Notes: generated by a model from the letters alone, not told the origin. 64,000 bases of DNA from Mycolicibacterium chlorophenolicum (GCF_001044235.1 NZ_JYNL01000023.1:315154-379153), one strand, 5' to 3'; positions 32,358-41,988 are shown, numbered from the stretch's first letter. Translations and numbers: made by a program.

Positions 32358-32821
32358 GAACGGATCACGTCCTCGGTGTCGGCGGCGAGACGGTCGACGT
32401 CGGCGGTGGACGTGGCATCGAACTGCACCTCGCCCAGCGCCGCGAGCACCGGTACCGCGGGCGCGAGATCGCTTGCGGCGATGGCCCTCAGCTGCATGTA
32501 CTGCGCGCGCCGGCCGGTCGCCTGATGCAGGAAGCTTCGCAGGGTGCGGCTCAGCGCCGCGCCGGTCTCTGCGGCGGTCAGCTCACCCTCGTGATGCTGC
32601 CGGGTGATCGCGCGAACGGTTCTGACGAAGCGGTAGCGCATCAGCCGGGCGTGCAGGGTGCGGACGACGGGCAGCGTGCGTAGCCGTCCCGACGGCATCG
32701 TCGCCACGAAAACGATTGCGTACCAGAGCAGTACGCCGAGAATCAACGCGATGCCGAGCCACAGCCACCACATCGAGTACGCCGGCGGACCGCCGACGAA
32801 CCGTAGGAGGTCATCCGGCAC
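32348..32821 (-). CDS. Small membrane protein of the MoxR operon
   Basis: 157 residues. One TM helix (MWWLWLGIALILGVLLWYAI) follows a short extracytoplasmic N-terminus; the rest is a cytoplasmic helical domain (TAAETGAALSRTLRSFLHQ, RRAQYMQLRAIAASDLAPAV). This kind of single-TM protein regularly sits between DUF58 and VWA genes. Overlaps both neighbours by about 10 bp. Confidence 0.86.
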   Translation of the reverse strand: MPDDLLRFVGGPPAYSMWWLWLGIALILGVLLWYAIVFVATMPSGRLRTLPVVRTLHARLMRYRFVRTVRAITRQHHEGELTAAETGAALSRTLRSFLHQATGRRAQYMQLRAIAASDLAPAVPVLAALGEVQFDATSTADVDRLAADTEDVIRSWT

Positions 32822-33674
32822 GGGAGGACACCCCCGTCAATTCGACGATGCGACGCCGTAACTCGCCGCTCGCCGCGATCGTCACGTGCGCCACGGCGTG
32901 CTCGGTGAACAGTTCGCGGAGCCGCTGGCGGCGCCGCTGCTCGGCACGCTCGTACGCGGCCATCACCTTCGCGTCGGTGGCGGCGCTGCCCAGCACCGGC
33001 CGGCCGGTCGCCACGTCGTAGCCGCCCTCTGGGCCCACCGCGACCGCGGGACGGTCGGCCACCATCGCCCACACCACGTCGTGGCGCGCCGCCAGCCGGC
33101 GCAACACGTCAGCGAGTCGGTCGTCGACATCGGGTTCGTCGGAGACCACGACGATCAGCAGCGCATGCCGGTAGTGCGTCGCCACGTACTCCAGCTGGCA
33201 GACGATGTCGCTGGGACCGCGGTCGGCGTCGCTGTCGTGATAGCGGTGCAGCATGCTCTCGATGTGCGTCTCGCCGCGCCGCAGCCGGACGTTGACGCTG
33301 CCGCGGGCGTCGCCGTACACCATTCCGATCTCGTCGGAGCGGCCCAGCGTGATCAGCCCGATTGCACCCAGAACCTGGCCTGCCACATCGCTTTTGCGTT
33401 CCCCGCCGGGGGTGCGGGCGGTCATGTCGCGCCCGGCGTCGGCCACCAGCAGCACCTTGTGGTGCTTCTCGGAGACGAAGCGCTTGATCAGCACGCTGCC
33501 CGAGCGGGCCGACGCCTTCCAGTCGATGTCCCGGACGTCGTCGCCCGGTACGTACGGGCGCAGCTCGTCGAATTCGAGGGTGCGCGTGTGCAGCAGCGCG
33601 TGCCGGCCGCCTTCGAGCAGGCCGCGGGTGTCACGGCCGAAAAGCGAGGTCACCCTGTTGAGGTACTTGCCCAC
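32811..33674 (-). CDS. DUF58-family protein
   Basis: 287 residues. The signature LEFDELRPYVPGDDVRDIDWKAS (quoted around PYVPGDDVRDIDWKASARSG) is diagnostic of DUF58, followed by a VWA-like fold (HHKVLLVADAGRDMTARTPG). DUF58 proteins work with MoxR AAA+ ATPases in assembling or maturing envelope or metal-dependent enzymes. No TM segment, so cytoplasmic. Spaced 12 bp from moxR. Confidence 0.93.
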   Translation of the reverse strand: MGKYLNRVTSLFGRDTRGLLEGGRHALLHTRTLEFDELRPYVPGDDVRDIDWKASARSGSVLIKRFVSEKHHKVLLVADAGRDMTARTPGGERKSDVAGQVLGAIGLITLGRSDEIGMVYGDARGSVNVRLRRGETHIESMLHRYHDSDADRGPSDIVCQLEYVATHYRHALLIVVVSDEPDVDDRLADVLRRLAARHDVVWAMVADRPAVAVGPEGGYDVATGRPVLGSAATDAKVMAAYERAEQRRRQRLRELFTEHAVAHVTIAASGELRRRIVELTGVSSRAG

Positions 33675-33686
33675 CGTCGCACCCCG

Positions 33687-34691
33687 CTAGGGCACCCGCA
33701 CCGCGTTGAGGGCGGCGTCGATCACCCTGCCGGGGCTCACCCCGGCGCTGGCGGCCTCGAAACCGAGGATCAGCCGGTGTTGCAGCACCCGGTGCGCGAG
33801 GTCGGCGATGTCGCCGGGCAGCACGTGGTGCCGCCCCGACAGCACCGCCAGCGCGCGCGCCGCCGTGCACAGGGCGATCGTGGCGCGCGGGCTCGCGCCG
33901 TACTCGACGAGGCGGGCGACGTGGTTCGGCAGGTATTTCTCGGCGTCGCGGGTGACGCCCACCAGGCGGCTGGCGTAGAGCATCAGGTCGCGGCTGAGGT
34001 AGACGTCCCGCACGACCCGCTGGACCCGGCGGATGTCGTCCAGGCTGGCGACGGGCCGGGTGTGGTGGTCGCGGTCGTAGAGCCCGGTGTCCCGACGGAT
34101 CAGGACCTCGACCTCCTCCTCCGGGGAGGGGTAGGTGACGATCTCCTTGATCAGGAAGCGGTCGGTCTGGGCTTCCGATAGCGCGTAGGTGCCTTCCTGG
34201 TCGACCGGGTTCTGCGTCGCGATCACCAGGAACGGCTCGGGGATCGGATAGACGGTGCCGGCGATCGTGGTCTGGCGTTCCTCCATCGCCTCGAGCATCG
34301 CGCTCTGGGTCTTGGCGCTGGACCGGTTGATCTCGTCGAGCAGGACGACGTTCGCGTGCACCGGGCCGAGCTGGGTGACGAAGGAGGTGGTCGCCGCGTC
34401 GTACACCTGGGTGCCGATGATGTCGCTGGGCAACAGGTCGGGCGTGCACTGGATGCGGCGGAACCGGCCGTCGATGGATTCGGCGATGACGCGGGCCGCG
34501 GTGGTCTTGGCCAGCCCCGGCACACTCTCGAGCAGCACGTGCCCGCTGGTCAGCAGGCCGATCAGCAGGGATTCCCGCAGGTGTTCCTGGCCGACCACCT
34601 TGGCCGAGAACGCCTCGGACAGCCTCGCCACGACCTGCTGGGCGGCGCGCGCCTCGTCGTCGATCGGGCGGGGGGCCGGGGCAGCAGTCAT
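33687..34691 (-). CDS. moxR: MoxR-type AAA+ ATPase
   Basis: 334 residues. Walker A is ESVPGLAKTTAARVIAES, Walker B NVVLLDEINRSSAKTQSAML, sensor 1 LVIATQNPVDQEGTY, and sensor-2 Arg in ALSEAQTDRFLIK; these are typical MoxR. It is the first gene of a six-gene operon with DUF58, a single-TM protein, two VWA-like proteins and a tail protein, and likely provides chaperone-like ATP-driven remodelling. A MoxR operon is not part of the equivalent M. tuberculosis interval as I know it. Confidence 0.95.
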   Translation of the reverse strand: MTAAPAPRPIDDEARAAQQVVARLSEAFSAKVVGQEHLRESLLIGLLTSGHVLLESVPGLAKTTAARVIAESIDGRFRRIQCTPDLLPSDIIGTQVYDAATTSFVTQLGPVHANVVLLDEINRSSAKTQSAMLEAMEERQTTIAGTVYPIPEPFLVIATQNPVDQEGTYALSEAQTDRFLIKEIVTYPSPEEEVEVLIRRDTGLYDRDHHTRPVASLDDIRRVQRVVRDVYLSRDLMLYASRLVGVTRDAEKYLPNHVARLVEYGASPRATIALCTAARALAVLSGRHHVLPGDIADLAHRVLQHRLILGFEAASAGVSPGRVIDAALNAVRVP

Positions 34692-34768
34692 CCCGCGCTA
34701 TGTACCACGGGGATCGGGCGGGCAAACCGGGGTGTGCGCGCTGATGTCGCGTACGCGCTCACACAGCG

Positions 34769-35641
34769 TCAGCCGAAGGCCAACGCCACCGCCACCAGCA
34801 CGGCCCAGGCCAGCATCGTCAGCCCGGTGTCGCGCAGCACCGGGATCAGGTCGCGGCCACCCTGCCCGGCGCGCACCGGCCGGGCGGCGCGGACGGCCAG
34901 CGGCGTGGCGATGAAGCCGCCCGCGCACGCCGGGGTCGCGGCCAGCGCCAACACCAGCGTGAGCAGCAGCCAGACCACCAGCAGCGCCTGGTACAGCACC
35001 CGGGTGCGGGCGTCGCCGAGCCGCACCGCCAGGGTGATCTTGCCGGTCTGCGCGTCGGTCGGGATGTCGCGCAGATTGTTGGCGACCAGCACCGCCGACG
35101 ACAGGCAGCCCATCGCGACGGCCAGCACGACGCCCACCCAGTCGATGCGCAGCGCCTGGGTGAACTGGGTGCCGAGCACGGCGACCAGACCGAAGAACAC
35201 GAACACCGCGATCTCGCCGAAGCCGAGATAGCCATACGGCTTCGAGCCGCCGGTGTACAGCCACGCGCCGGCGATGCACACCGCGCCGACCGCGATGAGC
35301 CACGGCGCCGAGAACCACGCCAGCACCAGGCCGGCGACCGCGCCGACGGCCAGGCTCACCACCGCGGCGGTCAGCACCGCGCGCGGCGCCGCCAGCTTGG
35401 AGCCGACCAGCCGCAGCGGACCGGCCCGCACGTCGTCGGTGCCGCGGATCCCGTCGGAGTAGTCGTTGGCGTAGTTGACCCCGACGATCATCCCGACCGC
35501 GACGAGCAACGCCAGCAACGCTTTCCACCACGACGCTGCGTCGAGCCACGCGGCGGCGCCGGTACCGGCGATCACCGGTGCGACGGCGTTGGGCAGCGTC
35601 CGGGGACGTGCCCCCTCCACCCACTGCGCAAAAGTCGCCAC
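34769..35641 (-). CDS. menA: 1,4-dihydroxy-2-naphthoate polyprenyltransferase
   Basis: 290 residues from the GTG at 35641; a longer frame to 35665 exists, but [18 protein letters not shown] is where the mycobacterial protein starts. It attaches the polyprenyl chain to DHNA in menaquinone synthesis. The prenyl-diphosphate motif [12 protein letters not shown] is the D-x-x-x-D site; [17 protein letters not shown] is the second Asp region. Multispanning inner-membrane protein. menB and menE lie farther along in the window. Confidence 0.96.
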   Translation of the reverse strand: MATFAQWVEGARPRTLPNAVAPVIAGTGAAAWLDAASWWKALLALLVAVGMIVGVNYANDYSDGIRGTDDVRAGPLRLVGSKLAAPRAVLTAAVVSLAVGAVAGLVLAWFSAPWLIAVGAVCIAGAWLYTGGSKPYGYLGFGEIAVFVFFGLVAVLGTQFTQALRIDWVGVVLAVAMGCLSSAVLVANNLRDIPTDAQTGKITLAVRLGDARTRVLYQALLVVWLLLTLVLALAATPACAGGFIATPLAVRAARPVRAGQGGRDLIPVLRDTGLTMLAWAVLVAVALAFG

Positions 35642-35682
35642 GAGGTCAGTCTTGCAGGTGCCCACCGTGGCAGACTGGGCGC

Positions 35683-35898
35683 ATGGACGACCGACTCAGC
35701 AGGGGCGAGATCCGCAAGGACGTGGTGCAGGAGATCGTCGGCGCGGGCGCATCGGCGGTCGGCGAGGTCACCTCGATCATCACCACGGCGGTGCGTGACG
35801 TCGCCAACGCCATCGGCGGATTCGCCACCGACGTGTTCGAGATCCGTGACGGGGCGCGGCGCGCCGCTGCCCATCACGTCGACGACGACGAGCAGTAG
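35683..35898 (+). CDS. Small conserved-type protein (71 aa)
   Basis: ATG at 35683, 41 bp from the divergent menA start. Helical, amphipathic pattern: [39 protein letters not shown], then a charged tail ending HHVDDDEQ. No known family. Its 3' 119 bp overlap antisense with the arabinosyltransferase 3' end. Confidence 0.7.
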   Translation: MDDRLSRGEIRKDVVQEIVGAGASAVGEVTSIITTAVRDVANAIGGFATDVFEIRDGARRAAAHHVDDDEQ

Positions 35899-38830
35899 CG
35901 CCGATACCCCACACCGTCGCGCGAGTCGTGCTGCGCGCGTAGGAGTCCCGCTCGAAGCGGGTGTCGACGACGCGCACCGTGCCCCAGTCGAGGTCGGGAT
36001 GTCCGATGATGCGGCTGGGGATCTCGTTGAGCACCGCGGACCCGGTGAGCCCGGCGAACGTTCCGCCGACGGCAGGGTCGCGGTCCTCGGTGAACCAGGG
36101 GCGCGGAGACTCGATCACCGTCCGGGGCGTCTGTGCCAGACCGCCGGTGACCGCGGCGATGTCGTGCACGCACGGGAACAGGAACGATTGCGGCCAACTG
36201 ATCAGCACGGGACCGTTCGCCGCCAGGAAGGCGGTGAGGGGGATCGTCGAGCGCAGCCGCGGCCCGGTGAACGCCAGCCAGCCCTGCTCGTCGGTCCGGC
36301 CGTCCACGGCACGCACCCGGACCCGGTCCGCGCCCGCCGGGACGTCGGCGGCGTCGACACCGATCGATCGCCACAGCGGTTGCGTCGGCACTTCGTCGGC
36401 GGCGGGCCGGTCGACCGGGGTGCTGCTGCCCAGGACCGCGACGGTGTTGCCGTCGGTCCTGCCGAATTCCAGGCTCAGTGCGTTGCCGTCCGAGGTGCGT
36501 CCCGACACCGACAGGGCCACACCGGAATTCGGCGCCAACGACGGCAGCGTGAACCACTCGGTGGTGATCGTGCCGGTGGACGACGGGTCCGGCGTCCAGC
36601 TGCCCCACAGGGAGGCCGACGTCCCGGTGCCCGGCGGGTCGGGTGGCGCAGCGCCGGGAAAGTATCCGGCTCCGGCGGCGAAACCTGTTGATTCGTCGGT
36701 GCTTTCGGTAGGTGCCAACACCTCGCCGTCGGGCAGCAACTCGATGTCGTCGGCCAGTCCGCACACCCGCGTCGACGCGAGCCGATGCAGGTTGACCATC
36801 GCCAGCGATCCCGCCGATCGCCGCAACGGAGCGGCGGTGAAGGACCCGAGCAGAAGCACCACCACCGTGCCGAACGTGACCAGCGTCAGCACCGCCGGCC
36901 CGGCGGCCAGAAGCGCGGGCAGCCGCGTTCGCGCGACGACGGCGAGCGCCACCGCACCCGCCGCGTGGAGGGCGGCCCACAGCAGCGGGTTGTCCAGCGG
37001 CACACCGGCGGGCCGGATCGACGACGACGCCCACGGCACGTCGTAGAGCACCGGCAGCCACCAGGCGTCCGGGCCGGCGAACGCCAGCGCCGCCGCCGCG
37101 GCCAGCAGCCCCGAGCCGACCACCCCCACCGCGGCCTGCACTCGGCCGGCGGCGCGGACCCGCTGCGTCAGCAGCACCGTCGTCACGGTCAGGAACGCCG
37201 CGAACACCCCGGCGCCGGCCCCGAAGTGATAGGACCACTTCGACGGGCCGGTCGCGAACAGGGCCAGCATCACCACCACGACCGCCGCGAGGCGCAGTGC
37301 CGACGCACCCGTGCGGTCCCGGCGCAGCAGAGCGGTCGCGCCGGCGATCGGCAGCAGCGCGATCGCGACCAGGATCGGCAGCCGCTTGGCCATGCTGCCC
37401 TGCTGGTCGGCCTGCAACAGGTAGCGGTACCGCGTCGGCTCCTCGTTCCACGGCAGCGACGGCCCGAACGTGTTGTGCCACTCGGTGGCGGTGACCAGCG
37501 CATCCCACGTCTGGTCGGCGAAGATCACCGAGAGCGCGACGGCGCCGATGCTGCCCACCAACGCCAGCGTGGCCAGCATGTGCAGGCGGCTGGGCGCACG
37601 TGCCGCGGCGCGCAGCCGGTCGGCGAAGACCAGGATCGGGGCCGCGACCAGCAGGCCGGTCGGACTGATCGGGACGGTCAGCGCGACGACGAGCGCGAGC
37701 AGGCCCAGCCCGGCCGGCCCCCGTGTCCGCCACGCCAGGGCCAGCGCCGCGGTGACGCCGAGCGCCACGTAGGACTCCGGACGTGTGCCCAGGTTGAACG
37801 GCAGCCAGGTGACGAGCAGGCACAGGGCGGCCAGCAGCCGCACCCGGCCGGCGTGACGCGGCAGCGCTGCGCCGAGGACGCCGCGGCTGAGCGTGAACCA
37901 CGTCGCCACCGCGAGCAGGGTGCTGGGGACGCGCAGCCACAGCGGTGCGAGGCTGATCCGGGTCAGCGGGGCGAGCAGCTCCTGGCTGAGCGCGAACGGG
38001 ACTTCCGCGGCGTTCCACCAGCGGTAGTAGTTGCCGGGGTCGCCGGTCGCGGCGACGGTGCGGGCGATCGTCGTGGCCCAGCCGTCGTCGACGGCGAGCG
38101 GGCCGATGACGGCCCACCCGCACAAGATGGTGATCACCGCGGCGTCGATCCACCACAGCCGGGTCCAACGCAGCCGGGGCCGCCGGACACGGCCACTCAG
38201 CAGCAGCGCGAGTGCCGTGGCGGCGCAGAGCAGCTGCACCGCGACGAGTACGGCCTTGGCCGTGGTCGGCGTCGTGCCGAACGGGCCCCCGATCAGGGCG
38301 GTCACCGACAGTCCCAGTGCGCGGGCCGGGTCGAGGTCGGTGCGGAGCTCGAACATCTCGGGCACCTGCTGGTCGGCGAGGTACGTGACGCGTCCGTCGG
38401 CCTGCAGCACCGCGATGCCGGAGGGTCCGGCCTCGATGCTGATCCGGCAGTCCGCCGGTGCCGCGGGAACCGGCAGCTCCTCCGTCCGGTCACCCGCGCG
38501 CAGCAGCACCCCGGCGGGGCCGCCGGTCACCGTCAGCCCCCCGTCGCCGGTGCTGAGCACGGTCACCGCCGTCGGACGGTCGGCCGCCGGGCGCAACACC
38601 GGGCACGGCAGCGCCACCGTCAGCTCCTGCGGCCGGTAGGGCACCGTCAGGACGGTGCTCGACACCGGCGGCCTGCCGGACGCGGGCCAGGTGAGGGTCG
38701 ACGTCTCGGCGACGACGGGGGCGAACGGGAGGGCCAGCGCGCTCGCGACGCCGGCGAGGCCGACGAGGAGAGCGAACCAGGTCCGGGGTCTCGACATGTG
38801 CGGCCGCATAGCGTTGCGGTCAGCCTGCAT
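35780..38830 (-). CDS. EmbA/B/C-like arabinosyltransferase (GT53)
   Basis: 1016 residues from the ATG at 38830 (GAGGGG ribosome site). About a dozen TM helices, the GT-C catalytic loop Asp pair in LAVDDGWATTIARTV (~248) with GNYYRWWNAAEVPFALSQEL, and a C-terminal extracytoplasmic domain from about 670 with carbohydrate-binding features (WTPDPSSTGTITTEWFTLP, VDTRFERDSYARSTTRATVW) as in Emb proteins that build cell-wall arabinan. It is alone here; whether it replaces or supplements embCAB elsewhere cannot be judged. The last ~38 residues are an Arg/Trp-rich extension read through the antisense neighbour, unlike the family ending. Confidence 0.93.
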   Translation of the reverse strand: MQADRNAMRPHMSRPRTWFALLVGLAGVASALALPFAPVVAETSTLTWPASGRPPVSSTVLTVPYRPQELTVALPCPVLRPAADRPTAVTVLSTGDGGLTVTGGPAGVLLRAGDRTEELPVPAAPADCRISIEAGPSGIAVLQADGRVTYLADQQVPEMFELRTDLDPARALGLSVTALIGGPFGTTPTTAKAVLVAVQLLCAATALALLLSGRVRRPRLRWTRLWWIDAAVITILCGWAVIGPLAVDDGWATTIARTVAATGDPGNYYRWWNAAEVPFALSQELLAPLTRISLAPLWLRVPSTLLAVATWFTLSRGVLGAALPRHAGRVRLLAALCLLVTWLPFNLGTRPESYVALGVTAALALAWRTRGPAGLGLLALVVALTVPISPTGLLVAAPILVFADRLRAAARAPSRLHMLATLALVGSIGAVALSVIFADQTWDALVTATEWHNTFGPSLPWNEEPTRYRYLLQADQQGSMAKRLPILVAIALLPIAGATALLRRDRTGASALRLAAVVVVMLALFATGPSKWSYHFGAGAGVFAAFLTVTTVLLTQRVRAAGRVQAAVGVVGSGLLAAAAALAFAGPDAWWLPVLYDVPWASSSIRPAGVPLDNPLLWAALHAAGAVALAVVARTRLPALLAAGPAVLTLVTFGTVVVLLLGSFTAAPLRRSAGSLAMVNLHRLASTRVCGLADDIELLPDGEVLAPTESTDESTGFAAGAGYFPGAAPPDPPGTGTSASLWGSWTPDPSSTGTITTEWFTLPSLAPNSGVALSVSGRTSDGNALSLEFGRTDGNTVAVLGSSTPVDRPAADEVPTQPLWRSIGVDAADVPAGADRVRVRAVDGRTDEQGWLAFTGPRLRSTIPLTAFLAANGPVLISWPQSFLFPCVHDIAAVTGGLAQTPRTVIESPRPWFTEDRDPAVGGTFAGLTGSAVLNEIPSRIIGHPDLDWGTVRVVDTRFERDSYARSTTRATVWGIGATARRRRRDGQRRAAPRHGSRTRRWRIRRWRWRRHAPPW

Positions 38831-38946
38831 CGTTGCGCCCCTCGTCCCGCCGGCCCACGCCGAGACGTCACAGCAACGTCATGGACGGCGGGCCGGACCC
38901 ATGCTCCACAATGGGGCGCAGTGTCGGTGACGTGAGGAGCGGGTGA

Positions 38947-39723
38947 GTGCTGGGAGTGATCGGCGGCAGCGGGTTCTATTCGTTCTTCGGATCCGACGCC
39001 AGGAGCGTCAGCCTGGACACCCCCTACGGCGCACCGAGCGCGGCGATCACCGTCGGGACGGTCGGCAAGCACGAGGTCGCTTTCCTGCCGCGGCACGGCG
39101 TCAACCACGAATTCTCGCCGCACACCGTGCCGTACCGCGCCAACATGTGGGCGCTGCGCGCGCTGGGCGTGCGCCGCATCTTCGGCCCGTGCGCGGTCGG
39201 GAGTCTCGACCCCGCACTCGGTCCGGGCGCCATGGTGGTGCCCGATCAACTCGTCGACCGGACATCGGCGCGCGCGGACACGTACTTCGATTCGGGCGGC
39301 ATCCACGTCGGATTCGCCGACCCCTACTGCCCGACGCTGCGCGACGCGGTGACGGGGTTGCCCGGTGTCGTCGACGGCGGGGCGATGGTGGTGATCCAGG
39401 GGCCGCGGTTCTCGACGCGCGCCGAGAGCAGATGGTTCGCCGATCAGGGTTTCCGGCTGGTCAACATGACCGGATACCCGGAGGCTGTCCTCGCGCGGGA
39501 ACTCGAGATGTGTTACGCCGCAATCGCTTTGGTCACCGATCTGGACGCGGGTATCGAGTCCGGACAGGGCGTGCGGGCGGTGGACGTGTTCGCCGAGTTC
39601 GAGCGCAACCTGGTGCCGTTCAAGCAGCTCGTGCACGAGGCGATCGAGAACGTCGACTCCGAGCGGACCTGTACCCACTGCCTCCCCCACAACGGCGTCG
39701 AGCTGCCGTTCGACCTGCCATGA
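38947..39723 (+). CDS. S-methyl-5'-thioadenosine/purine nucleoside phosphorylase
   Basis: 258 residues, GTG start after GAGGAG. Family landmarks: MLGVIGGSGFYSFFG, FLPRHGVNHEFSPHTVPYRA, FGPCAVGSLDPALGPGAMVV, MVVIQGPRFSTRAES and NMTGYPEAVLARELEMCYA. It phosphorolyses MTA (or purine nucleosides) for methionine/purine salvage. Same position as M. tuberculosis Rv0535. Coupled to the epimerase by ATGA. Confidence 0.95.
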   Translation: MLGVIGGSGFYSFFGSDARSVSLDTPYGAPSAAITVGTVGKHEVAFLPRHGVNHEFSPHTVPYRANMWALRALGVRRIFGPCAVGSLDPALGPGAMVVPDQLVDRTSARADTYFDSGGIHVGFADPYCPTLRDAVTGLPGVVDGGAMVVIQGPRFSTRAESRWFADQGFRLVNMTGYPEAVLARELEMCYAAIALVTDLDAGIESGQGVRAVDVFAEFERNLVPFKQLVHEAIENVDSERTCTHCLPHNGVELPFDLP

Positions 39724-40751
39724 GGGTGTTGCTGACCGGCGCCGCCGGCTTCATCGGCACCCGGATCCGGGCCCGGCTCGCCGACGCCGGCCACGACGTC
39801 GTCGCCGTCGACGCGTTGCTGCCCGCCGCGCACGGGGAGGACGCCGACCTGCCTGCCGACGTGACGCGGGTGGACGTGCGGGACGCCGCCGCGGTGGCCG
39901 CGGCGCTCGAGGGTGTCGACGTGGTGTGTCATCAGGCCGCGGTGGTGGGTGCGGGGGTGAACGCCGCGGATGCGCCGTCGTACGCGTCGCACAACGACCT
40001 CGGCACCGCGGTGCTGCTGGCGGAGATGTTCGCCGCCGGATGTCAACGCCTCGTGCTGGCGTCGTCGATGGTGGTCTACGGACAGGGCCGCTTCGTGTGT
40101 CCCGAGCACGGCGACGTGGACCCGCAGCCGCGGCGGCGCGAGGACCTCGACGCCGGGGTGTTCGACCATCGCTGCCCGTTGGGCGGGGAGCGGGTGGACT
40201 GGGCGCTGGTCGGGGAGGACGCCGCGCTGCGCCCGCGCAGCCTCTACGCCGCGAGCAAGGTCGCGCAGGAGCACTACGCGCTGGCGTGGAGCGAATCGAC
40301 GGGCGGTTCGGTGGTCGCGCTGCGTTACCACAACGTGTACGGCCCCGGCATGCCGCGCGACACCCCGTACTCCGGGGTGGCCGCGATCTTCCGGTCGGCG
40401 CTCGAAGCAGGTGACGTACCAAGGGTTTTCGAGGACGGCGGGCAGATGCGCGACTTCGTGCACGTCGACGACATCGCCGCGGCGAACGTCGCGGCCGTGG
40501 AGGCGGGCCTCGACGGGTTCGACGCGTTCAACGTGTGCTCGGGCCGGCCGGTGTCGATCCTCGACGTGGCCACCGAACTGTGCGACGCGCGCGCAGACGT
40601 CGCGCCGGTGGTCACCGGCCAGTACCGCAGCGGCGACGTCCGGCACATCGTCGCCGACCCGGCGAAGGCGGAACGGGTGCTCGGATTCCGTGCGGTGATC
40701 GATCCGGCCGACGGGCTGACCGAGTTCGCGACCGCGCCGCTGCGGGGATGA
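39720..40751 (+). CDS. NAD-dependent epimerase/dehydratase (GalE2-like)
   Basis: 343 residues. Rossmann motif GAAGFIGTRI near residue 8, catalytic Ser region VLASSMVVYGQG, Tyr-x3-Lys in SLYAASKVAQEHYAL, and RYHNVYGPGMPRD of extended SDR sugar-nucleotide epimerases. Substrate not known. In M. tuberculosis the gene here is called galE2 (Rv0536). Confidence 0.92.
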   Translation: MRVLLTGAAGFIGTRIRARLADAGHDVVAVDALLPAAHGEDADLPADVTRVDVRDAAAVAAALEGVDVVCHQAAVVGAGVNAADAPSYASHNDLGTAVLLAEMFAAGCQRLVLASSMVVYGQGRFVCPEHGDVDPQPRRREDLDAGVFDHRCPLGGERVDWALVGEDAALRPRSLYAASKVAQEHYALAWSESTGGSVVALRYHNVYGPGMPRDTPYSGVAAIFRSALEAGDVPRVFEDGGQMRDFVHVDDIAAANVAAVEAGLDGFDAFNVCSGRPVSILDVATELCDARADVAPVVTGQYRSGDVRHIVADPAKAERVLGFRAVIDPADGLTEFATAPLRG

Positions 40752-40793
40752 GCATCTGGCGTTCTTGACAGCCGTCAAGCGATACTGGGCTTC

Positions 40794-41912
40794 ATGAGCT
40801 CAGCGTTGTGCGACCAATTCGGGATCGACTTTCCGCTCTTCGCGTTCAGCCACTGCCGGGATGTGGTGGCCGCGGTGACCAACGCCGGCGGCTTCGGCGT
40901 GCTCGGGGCGACCGCGTACAGCCCGGAGCAGCTGGACCGGGAGCTGGCCTGGATCGACGACGCCGTGGCGGGCAAGCCCTACGGCGTGGACCTCATCGTG
41001 CCGGCGAAGTTCGAGGGCAAGGGCGAGAAGCTGTCCGGTTCCGACCTGGCCGCCCGGATCCCGCAGAGCTACCGCGACCTGGTCGACGACCTGCTGCGCG
41101 CCCACGACATCGAGCCCGAGCCGCAACGCCGACTCGGCGGCTCGTCGCTGTCGGGCAACACCGGACGCGAACTGCTCGACGTCGCGCTGACGCATCCGGT
41201 CAAGCTGATCGCCAACGCGCTCGGGGTGCCGCCGGACTACATGATCGAGGCCGGCAAGGAACGGGGCATCCCGGTCGCGGCGCTGGTCGGCGCCAAGGAG
41301 CACGCGGTCAAGCAGGTCGCCGCGGGCGTCGACCTGATCGTCGCCCAGGGCACCGAGGCCGGCGGGCACTGCGGTGAGGTCAGCACGCTGGTCGTGGTGC
41401 CCGAAGTGTTGGACGCCATCGACGGCGCGGTGCCGGTGCTGGCGGCCGGCGGCATCGTGACGGGCCGGCAGATGGCGGGCATGGTCGCGATGGGTGCCGC
41501 CGGGGCGTGGACCGGATCGGTGTGGCTGACCACCGAGGAGGCCGAGACCGCGCCGCACACGGTCGCGAAGATGCTGGCGGCGTCGTCGCGGGACACCGTG
41601 CGCTCGGCGGGCCGCACGGGCAAGCCGTCGCGGCAGCTGAAGTCGGAGTGGACCGATGCCTGGCAGCCCAGCGCCGACGGGCATCAGCCGCTGCCGTTGC
41701 CGCTGCAGTCGATGCTGTGCGAGCCGGTGATCCGCCGCATCGACGTGCTGGCCTCGCAGGGCCACGAGGGCGCGCAGGCGCTGGCCACCTACTTCGTCGG
41801 GCAGGGCGTCGGGCTGATGAACAAGGTGAAGCCGGCCCGCGAGGTGGTGCGCGAGTTCATCGAGGACTACCTGGCCGCCGCGGAACGCCTGAGCAACTCA
41901 CTGCCCGGCTGA
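40794..41912 (+). CDS. Nitronate monooxygenase-family FMN enzyme
   Basis: 372 residues. TIM-barrel flavin enzyme with the N-terminal AGGFGVLGATAYSPEQL, the VAQGTEAGGHCGEVSTLVV phosphate/flavin motif with catalytic-type His, and VPVLAAGGIVTGRQMAGMVA. Members oxidise nitronates or act as related FMN enzymes. Alone in its operon; convergent with the histidine kinase. Confidence 0.92.
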   Translation: MSSALCDQFGIDFPLFAFSHCRDVVAAVTNAGGFGVLGATAYSPEQLDRELAWIDDAVAGKPYGVDLIVPAKFEGKGEKLSGSDLAARIPQSYRDLVDDLLRAHDIEPEPQRRLGGSSLSGNTGRELLDVALTHPVKLIANALGVPPDYMIEAGKERGIPVAALVGAKEHAVKQVAAGVDLIVAQGTEAGGHCGEVSTLVVVPEVLDAIDGAVPVLAAGGIVTGRQMAGMVAMGAAGAWTGSVWLTTEEAETAPHTVAKMLAASSRDTVRSAGRTGKPSRQLKSEWTDAWQPSADGHQPLPLPLQSMLCEPVIRRIDVLASQGHEGAQALATYFVGQGVGLMNKVKPAREVVREFIEDYLAAAERLSNSLPG

Positions 41913-41918
41913 CGTTGC

Positions 41919-41977
41919 GCGGAATAGCATTCCGGGCTGTGAAATCTCGCTCGCAGCGACCAGGAATGCTATTCCGC
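41919..41977. terminator. 15-bp inverted repeat between convergent genes
   Basis: GCGGAATAGCATTCC (41919-41933) and GGAATGCTATTCCGC (41963-41977) are perfect reverse complements around a 29-base spacer. It sits between two converging genes whose stops are 76 bp apart, so it probably ends both transcripts. The arms are themselves close to palindromic. Confidence 0.7.
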
Positions 41978-41988
41978 GGCAAGGAAAC

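Noticed and set aside
36785..38935. 716-codon plus-strand frame opposite the Emb-like gene
   Set aside because: Shadow frame rich in Arg, Gln and Gly; the minus strand has clear membrane and catalytic motifs.
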